Shown here in pieces: positions 37,500-46,383 of a stretch of DNA of 64,000 nt; position 1 is the first letter of the stretch; every line of letters starts with the position of its first letter. A program made the position numbers and the translations under genes. The DNA comes from Sphingobacterium multivorum (GTDB lineage: Bacteria > Bacteroidota > Bacteroidia > Sphingobacteriales > Sphingobacteriaceae). The DNA is taken from the NCBI RefSeq assembly GCF_039511225.1, contig NZ_CP154261.1, forward strand, positions 3,224,001 through 3,288,000, given 5' to 3'. A model generated the notes under the pieces. The model did not search any database and was not told the origin of the DNA. It saw only the letters and a list, made by a program, of their open reading frames with translations.

Positions 37500-38711
37500 T
37501 TAGAACACAATATTGCCTTTGTGGATCAATGAAGTCACCGGTGAAATCCGAGAAACTGCTTCAGCAGAACAACTTGCTTCAACAAAAACCATGCTTGCTT
37601 CATCGCCCACTTTCGGCCATTGTTGATTTCCATTATTATCCAAAGGCAATTTGTAACGTGTGGCGAAAGCGAGTGTTCTGGATAAGCCGAATTCTGTTCC
37701 ATAGCCATACAGCTCAGCAATTAGATTCGCTTTCTGGAGCATGTTTCCCGAACCAAAGGTATTCCAGTGATCTTGAATATTGTCATTTCCAATCAAAACT
37801 TCCACACCATATTTTCGAAGTGTCGGAATAGGCATAATCATATTGCCAAAAGGCACGGAGGAGACGATTCCCACGCCCGCCTCGGCAAGACGCGCCGCAA
37901 TTTTTTCAACTTCGACATTTGCCAGTCGACTAAGTGCAAAAGCGTGGCTAACAAAAGCTTTTCCTTTTAATTGGGGGTTTTCCAATGTTCGGTCGATCAA
38001 AAAGTCGATTGTCTTTAGACCACTTTCTCCCATTTCATGGAGATGTATGTCAACTCCCTTATCGTTATCAAGCGCCAACCGGGTAATCTGCTCCATACTT
38101 TTTTCAATACTTCCGTCCAAAGAGTACGGATCCACTCCACCGATGAAACTAACAGCATCCAGTTTTGCAACATCCTTCAAAATGGGTAAGGTATCCGTAT
38201 AATAGAGGCCATGCTGTGGAAAAGCAACCAGCTCCGCGTCTACCGTGTCTTTTTTTGATGCAAGCGCCTTTTCTAAATTTGTTAGCGATCTTAGTCCAGA
38301 TGTTGGATCAACATTGAAATGCGAACGAATAAAATCAGTTCCGTATGCCTGCAGAAAATTCAGCATTTTGCCCGTTCTTTCGACCGATGTGCTTAACCAT
38401 TCAGGAATCATCTTTTGCTCATACGCGATCATATCTTTTACGGTATGCCGCGTGGGAGATACTGCTTCCCATGGCAAACCAAACAACATTTTATCCAAAT
38501 GGGCATGCATATCCTTAAAGGCCGGCAACATCAAATGTCCTTTTGCATCGATTCCATTGGCATTTGGGGTATTTGGTTTGATTCCTTTGATCTTACCCGC
38601 TTCAACTTCTACACAGCATAAAGCGGTATTTGTGCTTATTACTTCCTCTCCATCAAACTCGAATCCTGTCTCAAGCCGTACGTTTTTTAAAATATATGTT
38701 TTAGCTTTCAT
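37500..38711 (-). CDS. Amidohydrolase, cytosine-deaminase-like
   Basis: 403 residues from ATG 38711; an ATG at 38726 is possible. Metal ligands of the amidohydrolase barrel can be seen: HxH in KDMHAHLDKM, His in DIHLHEMGE, His in FVSHAFAL and Asp in IGNDNIQDHW. The arrangement (HxH, HxxE, SHA, D) fits the CodA/atrazine-chlorohydrolase branch that deaminates cytosine-like rings. No signal peptide. No purine or pyrimidine gene is adjacent, so the substrate is open. Confidence 0.85.
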   Translation of the reverse strand: MKAKTYILKNVRLETGFEFDGEEVISTNTALCCVEVEAGKIKGIKPNTPNANGIDAKGHLMLPAFKDMHAHLDKMLFGLPWEAVSPTRHTVKDMIAYEQKMIPEWLSTSVERTGKMLNFLQAYGTDFIRSHFNVDPTSGLRSLTNLEKALASKKDTVDAELVAFPQHGLYYTDTLPILKDVAKLDAVSFIGGVDPYSLDGSIEKSMEQITRLALDNDKGVDIHLHEMGESGLKTIDFLIDRTLENPQLKGKAFVSHAFALSRLANVEVEKIAARLAEAGVGIVSSVPFGNMIMPIPTLRKYGVEVLIGNDNIQDHWNTFGSGNMLQKANLIAELYGYGTEFGLSRTLAFATRYKLPLDNNGNQQWPKVGDEASMVFVEASCSAEAVSRISPVTSLIHKGNIVF

Positions 38712-39087
38712 ATTTCTTTTGATCATATTCTTTTTTTCTAAAATTTACTAGACAATAGAAACGGTATTATTTTTTCCGCTTTTATGACTTAGTTTGACCA
38801 AAACAAAGGTCGCGATGATTTTTCTGGATGTTTTGCAGAATACATCTCGAAGCTTGAACAATTTATCACAACGCAAACTTTGACTTAACATTGTATGTGA
38901 GCAGGAGCTACACGAGTACACTTTCAGCCTGTGTTTGACCAATAATAGCGACATTTAAGATCCACGCTTGTAATAAATTGTCCAACAGATGGAATGAAAA
39001 CCACATTGTAAAAACAGCCCTATCTCCTATTTTTGTATTAGACGTCAAACTTATTCGACAGTTTATTGAAAATTACAGCATAAAAGA
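38712..39087. other. Divergent intergenic region
   Basis: About 370 bases between the amidohydrolase and the ankyrin gene, with no gene seen. It should hold two promoters; no clear TAnnTTTG element or palindrome was found. Confidence 0.4.
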
Positions 39088-39762
39088 ATGATGAAAACAA
39101 CTTTAATACTCCTGATCATGATGAGCATAACAAGTTCGTGCCAATCGGCATTAACAGAAAACTCCTATACTGAAAATTCGTCCCAGGAAGATATTATTCA
39201 ATTGGTCATTAAAAATGACCTGCAGGGAGTAAGAAAAGCACTAGAAAAGAAGGCCAACGTAAACAGCAAAGATGCGAACAAACGTACGCTTCTACTTATC
39301 GCTACAAACAATGGAGCTCTTGAAATGGCCAAATTATTGGTAGAATATGGCGCCGATGTCAACATTCAGGCTGATAATATGGATAGCCCATTTTTATACG
39401 CGGGAGCAAGTGGGCAAGTTGAACTCGTCCAGCTTTTCTTAGATCACGGCGCTCGCTTTGATTTATTTAATCGATATAATGGCACAGCTTTAATACCGGC
39501 ATGTGAACGTGGACATGTAGAAACGGTAAGATTATTGGCCAATACTAAAAATTTCCCATTAGATCATGTCAATCGCTTAGGATGGACCGCTTTGATGGAA
39601 GGAGTTATACTCGGTGACGGAAGCAAAAAATATCAGGAAATCGTTCAGATTCTAAAAGATGCCGGAGCAAAATTAGATATTCCGGACTTCGATGGTAAAA
39701 GCCCGTTGCAACACGCACAACAAAGAGGCTTCAATGAAATTGTTAAGATACTAACATTATAA
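39088..39762 (+). CDS. Ankyrin-repeat lipoprotein
   Basis: 224 residues. A lipoprotein-like signal ends at ITSSC (~residue 18). Residues ~40-224 hold about five ankyrin repeats, for example NKRTLLLIATNNGALEMAKLLVEYGADVN and GRTALM-like units NGTALIPACERGHVETVRLL and GWTALMEGV. Ankyrin repeats mediate protein contacts; in the envelope they may buffer a partner enzyme. No catalase or other typical partner is adjacent. Single gene. Confidence 0.88.
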   Translation: MMKTTLILLIMMSITSSCQSALTENSYTENSSQEDIIQLVIKNDLQGVRKALEKKANVNSKDANKRTLLLIATNNGALEMAKLLVEYGADVNIQADNMDSPFLYAGASGQVELVQLFLDHGARFDLFNRYNGTALIPACERGHVETVRLLANTKNFPLDHVNRLGWTALMEGVILGDGSKKYQEIVQILKDAGAKLDIPDFDGKSPLQHAQQRGFNEIVKILTL

Positions 39763-39860
39763 ATATCAAGGTTCATCTTCCATTAAATGGTCAAATTTAA
39801 ATAAAATTTCAGTAAGGATCTCACCATGCTGCAGATCAGTGTATGTTTCACCAATTAAAG

Positions 39861-39898
39861 GAAATGAACCTTATCGACTAGAAATGAACCTTATCGAT
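39861..39898. repeat. 20-bp tandem direct repeat
   Basis: GAAATGAACCTTATCGA occurs at 39861 and 39881, 20 bp apart. It is in the 3' region between converging genes, so an operator role is unlikely; likely a local duplication. Confidence 0.6.
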
Positions 39899-39931
39899 TT
39901 ATAGATTAGCGTTGTATCTCATACCAAAATA

Positions 39932-41116
39932 TCAGGTAACGCTTTTCCGTAATGTGATAACTGTAATTTCGGGCCAAACACCTATCCGCCCTTTTAGGCC
40001 GTGAAAACCAAAACCACGGTTGACATAAAGATATTTTCCCTGTTTTTGATAAAGTCCAGCCCACTGTTTATAAAAATATTGAATTGGACTCCATTTTAAC
40101 CCAAATAGTTCTATCCCAAACTGCATACCATGTGTATGACCAGCCAGCGTTAAATGGACATGTTGATCATAGTCCAAAGTAACATGATCCCAATGTGAAG
40201 GATCATGAGACATTAAAATTTTAAACGTATCTTTGTCTAATCCAAGAGTTGCCTTAGCCAAATCGCCATATTGATGAAACCCTCCTTTTCCCCAATTTTC
40301 AACACCAATTAACGAGATACGCTCACCTTGCTTTTCTATAGCTATCGATTCGTTTAGCAACAATTTAAACCCCATTTCATGATGAATTTCCTTGAGCCTA
40401 TTCAAATTTAAGGCTTTTGATTCCATACTTTCCCATTGCACATAGTCCCCATAGTCGTGATTCCCAAGGACAGAAAACTTTCCCGAAGGAGCTTCTAATC
40501 GGTTGAAGTCTGAAACCCAGGGTTCCATTTCGGAAGCCTTATTATTGACTAGATCGCCCGTAAACAGTAACAGATCACTGTTTTGTGCATTGACCAATTC
40601 GATACCTTTGCGTACTCTTTTGATATCAGATAAACTCCCTGAATGAATATCCGACAGCTGTGTAATTTTAAAACCGTCAAACGCCGCAGGTAGATCAGGA
40701 AAACTCAAGACTTCCTCACGCACTTTATAAAAATAACGACCTTTCGTTAAACCGAAAAAAATAACCAACAGCATGGCTCCCGCCAAAAACAATACAATTT
40801 CACTCAAAAATAGACTTCGTGGAGGAAAGGAACTAAAAATACGCATAAGATCTTCAACAAATAAAAAGGGCACTGCAAGCAATTTTGGGATGAATACAAT
40901 TAAAAATGCTGTGATCAGACTTGTGGCGGTCTGCTGGACATCATAACCCGTTCTCCGTAAAAAAATTAAAGTAAAAACACCCAAAAACAGCAGAATATCA
41001 ATCCCCCAATACATGTTGTGCCAAATTGAACCATGAATAACCGTACTAAACGCCTGAAAAAAATAGATATCCCCCAAAACGAATAGGAATATTATCAGTA
41101 AGAGTCTCTTTGCCAT
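39932..41116 (-). CDS. Membrane-anchored metallophosphoesterase
   Basis: 394 residues. Four hydrophobic segments fill residues ~5-125. The C-terminal domain has the calcineurin-type metal motifs in order: ITQLSDIHSGS, LFTGDLVNN, VLGNHDYG and LAGHTHGMQFG, all ligands present. It resembles the YkuE/YaeI group that hydrolyses phosphodiesters, including UDP-sugars or lipid substrates, near the membrane. The active domain side of the membrane is not certain. Single gene. Confidence 0.9.
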   Translation of the reverse strand: MAKRLLLIIFLFVLGDIYFFQAFSTVIHGSIWHNMYWGIDILLFLGVFTLIFLRRTGYDVQQTATSLITAFLIVFIPKLLAVPFLFVEDLMRIFSSFPPRSLFLSEIVLFLAGAMLLVIFFGLTKGRYFYKVREEVLSFPDLPAAFDGFKITQLSDIHSGSLSDIKRVRKGIELVNAQNSDLLLFTGDLVNNKASEMEPWVSDFNRLEAPSGKFSVLGNHDYGDYVQWESMESKALNLNRLKEIHHEMGFKLLLNESIAIEKQGERISLIGVENWGKGGFHQYGDLAKATLGLDKDTFKILMSHDPSHWDHVTLDYDQHVHLTLAGHTHGMQFGIELFGLKWSPIQYFYKQWAGLYQKQGKYLYVNRGFGFHGLKGRIGVWPEITVITLRKSVT

Positions 41117-41371
41117 AGTGATTAAAGTATTGATTTTAAATCACTAATGATATGCCAAAAGATAATTTTTAACTTTTACAGCCCTTATCCTCTTAAATAG
41201 TGATGTCTATGTGACAATCGCATCGCTGTTGGCAGGGATCGATATAAGGGTTGTACGATCGGTCTAAATTCCTGTCAATATGTCGCACTAGCCTCCACAT
41301 TCTCGGAGGCGCCAAAGTGAATGTAAGTGTTTGAGCATCCTATCATTTCTCCAGAAATACTTTATTTTAAC
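41117..41371. other. Divergent intergenic region
   Basis: About 255 bases upstream of the DUF2975 operator, with no gene seen. Confidence 0.4.
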
Positions 41372-41400
41372 AAATAATTACCGTGCAACGGTAATTATTT
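41372..41400. promoter_or_regulatory. Operator-like palindrome before the DUF2975 gene
   Basis: AAATAATTACCGT, GCA, ACGGTAATTATTT: a perfect 13-bp inverted repeat with a 3-base centre. It lies 30 bases before the DUF2975 ATG and directly before a TATATTTA element, so a bound protein would cover the promoter. The adjacent small HTH protein is the natural candidate. Confidence 0.75.
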
Positions 41401-41430
41401 ATATATTTACAGTATCAAACCAAATTTTAC

Positions 41431-41949
41431 ATGATGAACCGGACAAAAATAATCGGCAGAGTCTTATTCTATATAACTTCACTTTTAGGGAGCTTATATT
41501 TAATCATAACCCTGTATGCGTTGATATGCCTGCTGACAGGCTGGAACACAGCATCCTATGGCAATGGAATGTTTCTTCATATCAACTATCCGTTTACCAT
41601 AACGCCCTTGATGAATGTGGATAATAACGTATCGTACAAAGTATTTTCATTCATACTACCCCTGTCATTCTATACCATCTTTTTTCTCTTGTCTGCGCAA
41701 ATATTTAAATTGTTTACCCGAAGGAAGCTATTTACCAAATTTCACCTGCTTATACTCAAACGGTATTACAGGTTAAATCTGTTACTGCCAATCGTCTGCA
41801 CGGCTATTGCCGCAGTATTTGTTACAGTCGAAGGGGGAATTGCCATACTCATTGCTGTACATTTCATTTTGGGCATTTTTGTTTTTTTCCTCGCGGAAAT
41901 CTTCCGGCAAGGCCTCCATTTACAGGATGAACAAGATTTATATATCTAG
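41431..41949 (+). CDS. DUF2975 domain membrane protein
   Basis: 172 residues with four hydrophobic segments (~12-38, ~70-92, ~115-137, ~140-160), which matches DUF2975. Such proteins are almost always encoded next to a YozG-like HTH protein, as here (3 bases apart). The charged loop FKLFTRRKLFTKFHLLILKR between helices two and three is typical of the family. A role in holding or controlling the HTH partner at the membrane is inferred from pairing only. Confidence 0.85.
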   Translation: MMNRTKIIGRVLFYITSLLGSLYLIITLYALICLLTGWNTASYGNGMFLHINYPFTITPLMNVDNNVSYKVFSFILPLSFYTIFFLLSAQIFKLFTRRKLFTKFHLLILKRYYRLNLLLPIVCTAIAAVFVTVEGGIAILIAVHFILGIFVFFLAEIFRQGLHLQDEQDLYI

Positions 41950-41952
41950 TAT

Positions 41953-42159
41953 ATGGCTATTGTTGTAAATATAGATGTAATGCTGGCCAAACGAAAAATG
42001 CAAAGCAAAGAACTTGCAGAACAAATCGGCATTACACAAGGTAATCTTTCGGTATTAAAAACGGGAAAGGCAAAAGGAATACGTTTCGAAACGCTACAAG
42101 CGATATGCACTGTATTGGAGTGTCAACCAGGTGATATATTGGAATTCGTACCTGATTAG
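41953..42159 (+). CDS. YozG-like HTH regulator
   Basis: 68 residues, almost entirely one Xre-type HTH: DVMLAKRKMQSKELAEQIGITQGNLSVLKTGKAKGIRFETLQAICTVLECQPGDILEF. It is the standard DUF2975 partner. It probably binds the 13-bp palindrome at 41372-41400 and controls its own operon, including the ABC genes 70 bases downstream. Confidence 0.9.
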   Translation: MAIVVNIDVMLAKRKMQSKELAEQIGITQGNLSVLKTGKAKGIRFETLQAICTVLECQPGDILEFVPD

Positions 42160-42228
42160 CGCATAAAACCATGATATCAAACATTAAAAGGACCCAGATT
42201 GTGATGTGGGCGTAAAGACAAGTCAGTT

Positions 42229-43101
42229 ATGAACCAGTTAAAAATACAGAATCTTTCGAAAACGTATCCTAACGGGGTGAAAGCAATTACGGAGCTTTCA
42301 TTACATATCGGTCAGGGCATGTTTGGGCTGCTTGGTCCGAATGGAGCTGGAAAATCGACATTAATGAAAATCATTGCTGGTTTAGAACAGGCAGATACCG
42401 GTTCCGTTGTATTGAATGATGTCAATATTTTAAATGAGCCCTCTTTTATAAAGAAACAGCTCGGTTACCTACCCCAAGATTTTGGAGTATATCCGCACCT
42501 ATCGGCTTATCAACTCATGCATCACCTTGCCGTACTTAAAGGAATTAAAAAAGAAGGACGAAAAGAACATATATTAGATTTGCTCGCACGTGTAAATCTT
42601 TACGAATTTCGTGACAAAGAAGTTCACAATTTTTCGGGAGGAATGCGGCAACGTTTTGGTATTGCGCAGGCGATGTTGGGTTCGCCACAAATTATCATTG
42701 TAGACGAACCCACAGCGGGCCTCGATCCGCAAGAGCGCAATCGTTTCAACAATCTACTTAGTGAAATCGGGGAACAGATGATAGTGATCCTTTCAACACA
42801 TCTAGTGGAAGATGTGCGAAGCCTCTGTGCTCAAATGGCTATTATCAACAACGGAAGTTTGATGGTCAATGGCGCACCCAACGACTTTTTAAAATCGTTG
42901 GAAGGCCGTATTTGGGCAAAAACGATTGACAAAAATGAATTACGTTATTTTAACGAAAATTTTCACACCTTATCAGCCCAATTACACGGGGGGCGTCTAG
43001 ACGTCCATATTTATGCCACAAAAAGCCCAGGGAATGGTTTTGAGCAAATTAAACCTGATCTTGAAGATGTCTATTTCACACATTTATCTCAAATTGTATA
43101 G
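42229..43101 (+). CDS. ABC transporter ATP-binding protein
   Basis: 290 residues. Walker A GPNGAGKST, Q loop YLPQDFG, signature NFSGGMRQR, Walker B IIIVDEPTAGLDP and the H-loop LSTHLVED are all present. It belongs to the ABC-2 type exporter ATPases. It ends 2 bases before the permease/M1 gene, so the two proteins must form one complex. Confidence 0.93.
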   Translation: MNQLKIQNLSKTYPNGVKAITELSLHIGQGMFGLLGPNGAGKSTLMKIIAGLEQADTGSVVLNDVNILNEPSFIKKQLGYLPQDFGVYPHLSAYQLMHHLAVLKGIKKEGRKEHILDLLARVNLYEFRDKEVHNFSGGMRQRFGIAQAMLGSPQIIIVDEPTAGLDPQERNRFNNLLSEIGEQMIVILSTHLVEDVRSLCAQMAIINNGSLMVNGAPNDFLKSLEGRIWAKTIDKNELRYFNENFHTLSAQLHGGRLDVHIYATKSPGNGFEQIKPDLEDVYFTHLSQIV

Positions 43102-43103
43102 CC

Positions 43104-46100
43104 ATGTTTATCGACTACTTTCTACTGGAAGTCAACTTTTACTTTCCAAAAAAATGGTTCCTGGCACTATTATTCTGTTTTTTAGCATTTGGTTATTGGG
43201 TTAGCGTCATAGCTTCTTTTTCATTTGCCGGTGTTTACGCCAATTCTCCCTTTGTGTTAACTTACACCATAGGATTAGTATCGCTATTGAATATCTTTAC
43301 CATCGTTATTTGTTCATCACAAATATTTTTACGTGAAATAGATGCACGATTTTCATCGCTCCTGTATACAACCCCGGTCAATAAAAATATTTTTCAACTG
43401 AGTCGTTTTGTGCTGGTGTTTCTGATCACGGCCCTTACATTTCTATTCTTTATCCTTGGGCTGATGCTCGGTCATGCTTCACAAGGAGATGAACATGAGA
43501 AATTTATGTCATTCCGTATGCTCAACTACCTACAGCCCTATATACTACTCGTCCTTCCAAATATTTTTTTCTGCACCGCAACTGTTAGTGCAATTGCTTG
43601 GACCAGCCGTAGTAAAATGCTTGTTTTTCTTTCGGGAGTTTTCATTTATATCCTATACTTCGCTGTCTCTTTATTTTCGAATTCGCCATTATTTGCCAAC
43701 GCATCCCCCGTTTCCTCCGAGACCATGAGCCGGATGGCCATAGTCGACCCTTTTGGTCTGGCTGCTTTCTTTGAACAATGTCAGTCATGGAGCCCAGCTT
43801 TGAAAAACTCGACATTGCTCCAGCTCAAAGGAAATTTTTTGATAAACCGGATTGGTCTACTTGTATTTTCATCTGCATTGACGTTACTTGCGATCCGTCG
43901 AGCACGTTTTCATTGCACGACAAAAAAGAATATAAAACCGCCGCTGCAAAAGGCTGGAAACCAGCCAATCCTTCCTAGGGGACAAATAAGCATATCCGAA
44001 AAAGGTTGGCTTTATGATTGGCATACGCTTTATAGCTTCCTAAAGATTGACCTTCGAGCCCTACTAAAAGGTTTACCCTTTGTCGTTGTCATTGCGCTAT
44101 GGTTGTTTTTTCTAGGTATGGAAATATACAGTAACATCGATGCAGGAATGCGCCTACCACAACGCTATGCCAGCACGGGATTAATGGTTCGGAACATCAT
44201 CAATAGCTTTCCTCTTTTTTTACTTTCCGTCCTATCTTTTTATGGCATGGAAACAGTCTGGAGATCTCGAAGTACGCGGATATATGTACTCGAAGACAGC
44301 ACTCCAGTACAAGTAACAGTTGTCATGCTGGCCAAGTGGATCTCGTTGTGCTGTATTGCATTATTACTTATTACAATAAGCATTCTGCAATGCATGGTTC
44401 TTCAACTTATATTCCAATATCCAAAAATTGAATGGAATCTATATCTAAGTCTTTTTTATATCCTTGGCGTCCCATCTCTACTGTATGCTTCAGTTATTAT
44501 CAGTATACAGACTATTGTGGGACTAAAATATCCAGCATTACTTTTGACAGTCTTGTTTTTTGCATTGACCAATTCCTTTATTGGTACCATGCTTGGCATA
44601 GAGCATCCACTTTTCCGTTTTGCAAAATCTCCCTTAAACTATAGCGGCGACATGAATGGGTTTGGCGCCTATCTGCATGCATTTGGCTCTAAAATGATCT
44701 ACTGGACTTCCTTTTCGGCCCTTATCGCTATTGGCACAACGCTCACCCGGCAAAAGGCAAGATCTTTTTCAGTAAACTTAAAATCGCATTCAAGGTTAAA
44801 GGTCTTCGCTGTGTTAATGGTTGCTGTCTTGTTGATTTCAGGCCATTTCATCTATCAGCGAACTCAAGTCGGCAATTCAGCAGCGGAAATCGATTGGATG
44901 CAACATTATGAACAGAAATACAGACACTATCAGCATATTCCCCAGCCAACGATCGTCTCGGTCAAAACCGAAATAGATCTTTATCCGACGTCAAATGAAT
45001 ATATCATTAGTGGCCGATATAAGCTAGTCAATAAATCAGCCGCTCCGCTGGATAGCCTATTACTTTACACGGATCCTGCTATGGAATTAGCACATGTCAA
45101 CATAGACCGCGCTGTACAAAAAGCTAACGACAGCACCTATGGTCACCACCGGTTTAAACTAACAAGCCCCTTCATGCCTGGAGATTCTATTACAATGGAA
45201 TTTACGATAAAATACAAATGGACACCGTTCAACCGTCACGATCCCATGAATGCCATCTTAGCTAATGGTTCTTTTATGCGTATCAGTCGCTATTACCCCA
45301 TATTTGGTTATCAGCACCAAAATGAAATAGAAGACCCACTTGAGCGTAAAAAGCGAGCGCTGGGAAAAGCAAGCGCTTTAAAAAAGTTAGAACAGCCTGA
45401 TGCTCTTCCCTACGACTATGGATATGTAGACCTTGAAACAATTATTTCGAGTGACAGTGACCAAACCTGTATCGCGACTGGAGAATTTATCAGAAAATGG
45501 CAAAAAGGAAATCGAAACTTTTTTCACTATAAATCAACAGGACCAATTCCCTTCCGTTTCGGAATATCATCAGCTGTATATATGGTTGAAAAATCCTCTT
45601 ACGACAACATATCCATCGAGGTATATTATGACAGCAAACACGCGGAGAATGTTAAACAACTTATAAACGACGCAAAGCGAACTTTAGCCTATTGTCAAAA
45701 CAACTTTGGAAAATATCCATTTAAAAGCATACGTTTCGTCGAAATATCTGGATTTGTTAGTGGATTTAACGCGACGGCTTATCCCGGTATGATTTTTATG
45801 AATGAGAACATGACCTTTCATTCAGATCTACGTCGCGAAAAAACAAGAGACGTCATTAATGAACTTGCCGGCCATGAGTTATCGCACCAATGGTGGGGTA
45901 ACAGTCAAATTGACCCCGATGACCGGAGAGAAGGCGCTACAATGCTAACAGAAACGCTCGCTATGTATACTGAATTAATGTGTTATAAACACAAACATGG
46001 TCCCGAAGGAGTAAAGAAAATGGTCAAAATGTATCAAGATCTTTATGACATTGGAAAAGCAAACAGTGCAGACGAAGCTTTAATGAGAGTATCCCCTGGA

Positions 46101-46310
46101 AATACAAATGTTGCCTATTATAAAGGCCTTTTAGCCATGTATCAATTACATGAATTGATAGGTGAACAAAAAATAAATACTGCCTTGAGGACTTTTTTAC
46201 GGCACTATGCCTTTCCACATCGACCGCCCACAAGTGAGGACCTAATTCATGAATTTCTCAGGATCAGCGAACCAGCATTGCACAAGAACATCCGTAAACT
46301 ATTTTTGTAG
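43104..46310 (+). CDS. ABC permease fused to an M1 family aminopeptidase
   Basis: 1068 residues. Residues ~1-580 form an ABC-2-type membrane part with about a dozen hydrophobic segments in two halves, separated by a loop (~270-320). The rest is a peptidase M1 domain: a beta domain from ~600, PGMIFMNEN in the place of the GxMEN motif, and zinc site HELSHQWWGN (His924), with the second-ligand Glu most likely in MLTETLAMY, a few residues further than usual. The peptidase should face outside the inner membrane. The layout occurs in other Bacteroidota; the natural substrate is unknown. Coupled peptide export or cleavage is the inference. Confidence 0.9.
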   Translation: MFIDYFLLEVNFYFPKKWFLALLFCFLAFGYWVSVIASFSFAGVYANSPFVLTYTIGLVSLLNIFTIVICSSQIFLREIDARFSSLLYTTPVNKNIFQLSRFVLVFLITALTFLFFILGLMLGHASQGDEHEKFMSFRMLNYLQPYILLVLPNIFFCTATVSAIAWTSRSKMLVFLSGVFIYILYFAVSLFSNSPLFANASPVSSETMSRMAIVDPFGLAAFFEQCQSWSPALKNSTLLQLKGNFLINRIGLLVFSSALTLLAIRRARFHCTTKKNIKPPLQKAGNQPILPRGQISISEKGWLYDWHTLYSFLKIDLRALLKGLPFVVVIALWLFFLGMEIYSNIDAGMRLPQRYASTGLMVRNIINSFPLFLLSVLSFYGMETVWRSRSTRIYVLEDSTPVQVTVVMLAKWISLCCIALLLITISILQCMVLQLIFQYPKIEWNLYLSLFYILGVPSLLYASVIISIQTIVGLKYPALLLTVLFFALTNSFIGTMLGIEHPLFRFAKSPLNYSGDMNGFGAYLHAFGSKMIYWTSFSALIAIGTTLTRQKARSFSVNLKSHSRLKVFAVLMVAVLLISGHFIYQRTQVGNSAAEIDWMQHYEQKYRHYQHIPQPTIVSVKTEIDLYPTSNEYIISGRYKLVNKSAAPLDSLLLYTDPAMELAHVNIDRAVQKANDSTYGHHRFKLTSPFMPGDSITMEFTIKYKWTPFNRHDPMNAILANGSFMRISRYYPIFGYQHQNEIEDPLERKKRALGKASALKKLEQPDALPYDYGYVDLETIISSDSDQTCIATGEFIRKWQKGNRNFFHYKSTGPIPFRFGISSAVYMVEKSSYDNISIEVYYDSKHAENVKQLINDAKRTLAYCQNNFGKYPFKSIRFVEISGFVSGFNATAYPGMIFMNENMTFHSDLRREKTRDVINELAGHELSHQWWGNSQIDPDDRREGATMLTETLAMYTELMCYKHKHGPEGVKKMVKMYQDLYDIGKANSADEALMRVSPGNTNVAYYKGLLAMYQLHELIGEQKINTALRTFLRHYAFPHRPPTSEDLIHEFLRISEPALHKNIRKLFL

Positions 46311-46333
46311 AAAATGTCGAAACAGTTTACGGA
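46291..46333 (+). terminator. Hairpin spanning the stop of the ABC/M1 gene
   Basis: TCCGTAAACT, 23-base loop, AGTTTACGGA: a perfect 10-bp stem that encloses the stop codon. It is followed by TCCTTTCT, a poor T-tract, so it could be a terminator or an mRNA 3'-end protector. Confidence 0.5.
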
Positions 46334-46383
46334 TCCTTTCTGTTGTCGTGAACTTTTTATTCAACTAATGGCGATTATCCGCA

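Noticed and set aside
37780..38751. Long plus-strand open frames (37780-38202 and 38245-38751)
   Set aside because: They are antisense to the amidohydrolase, whose catalytic motifs are all intact.
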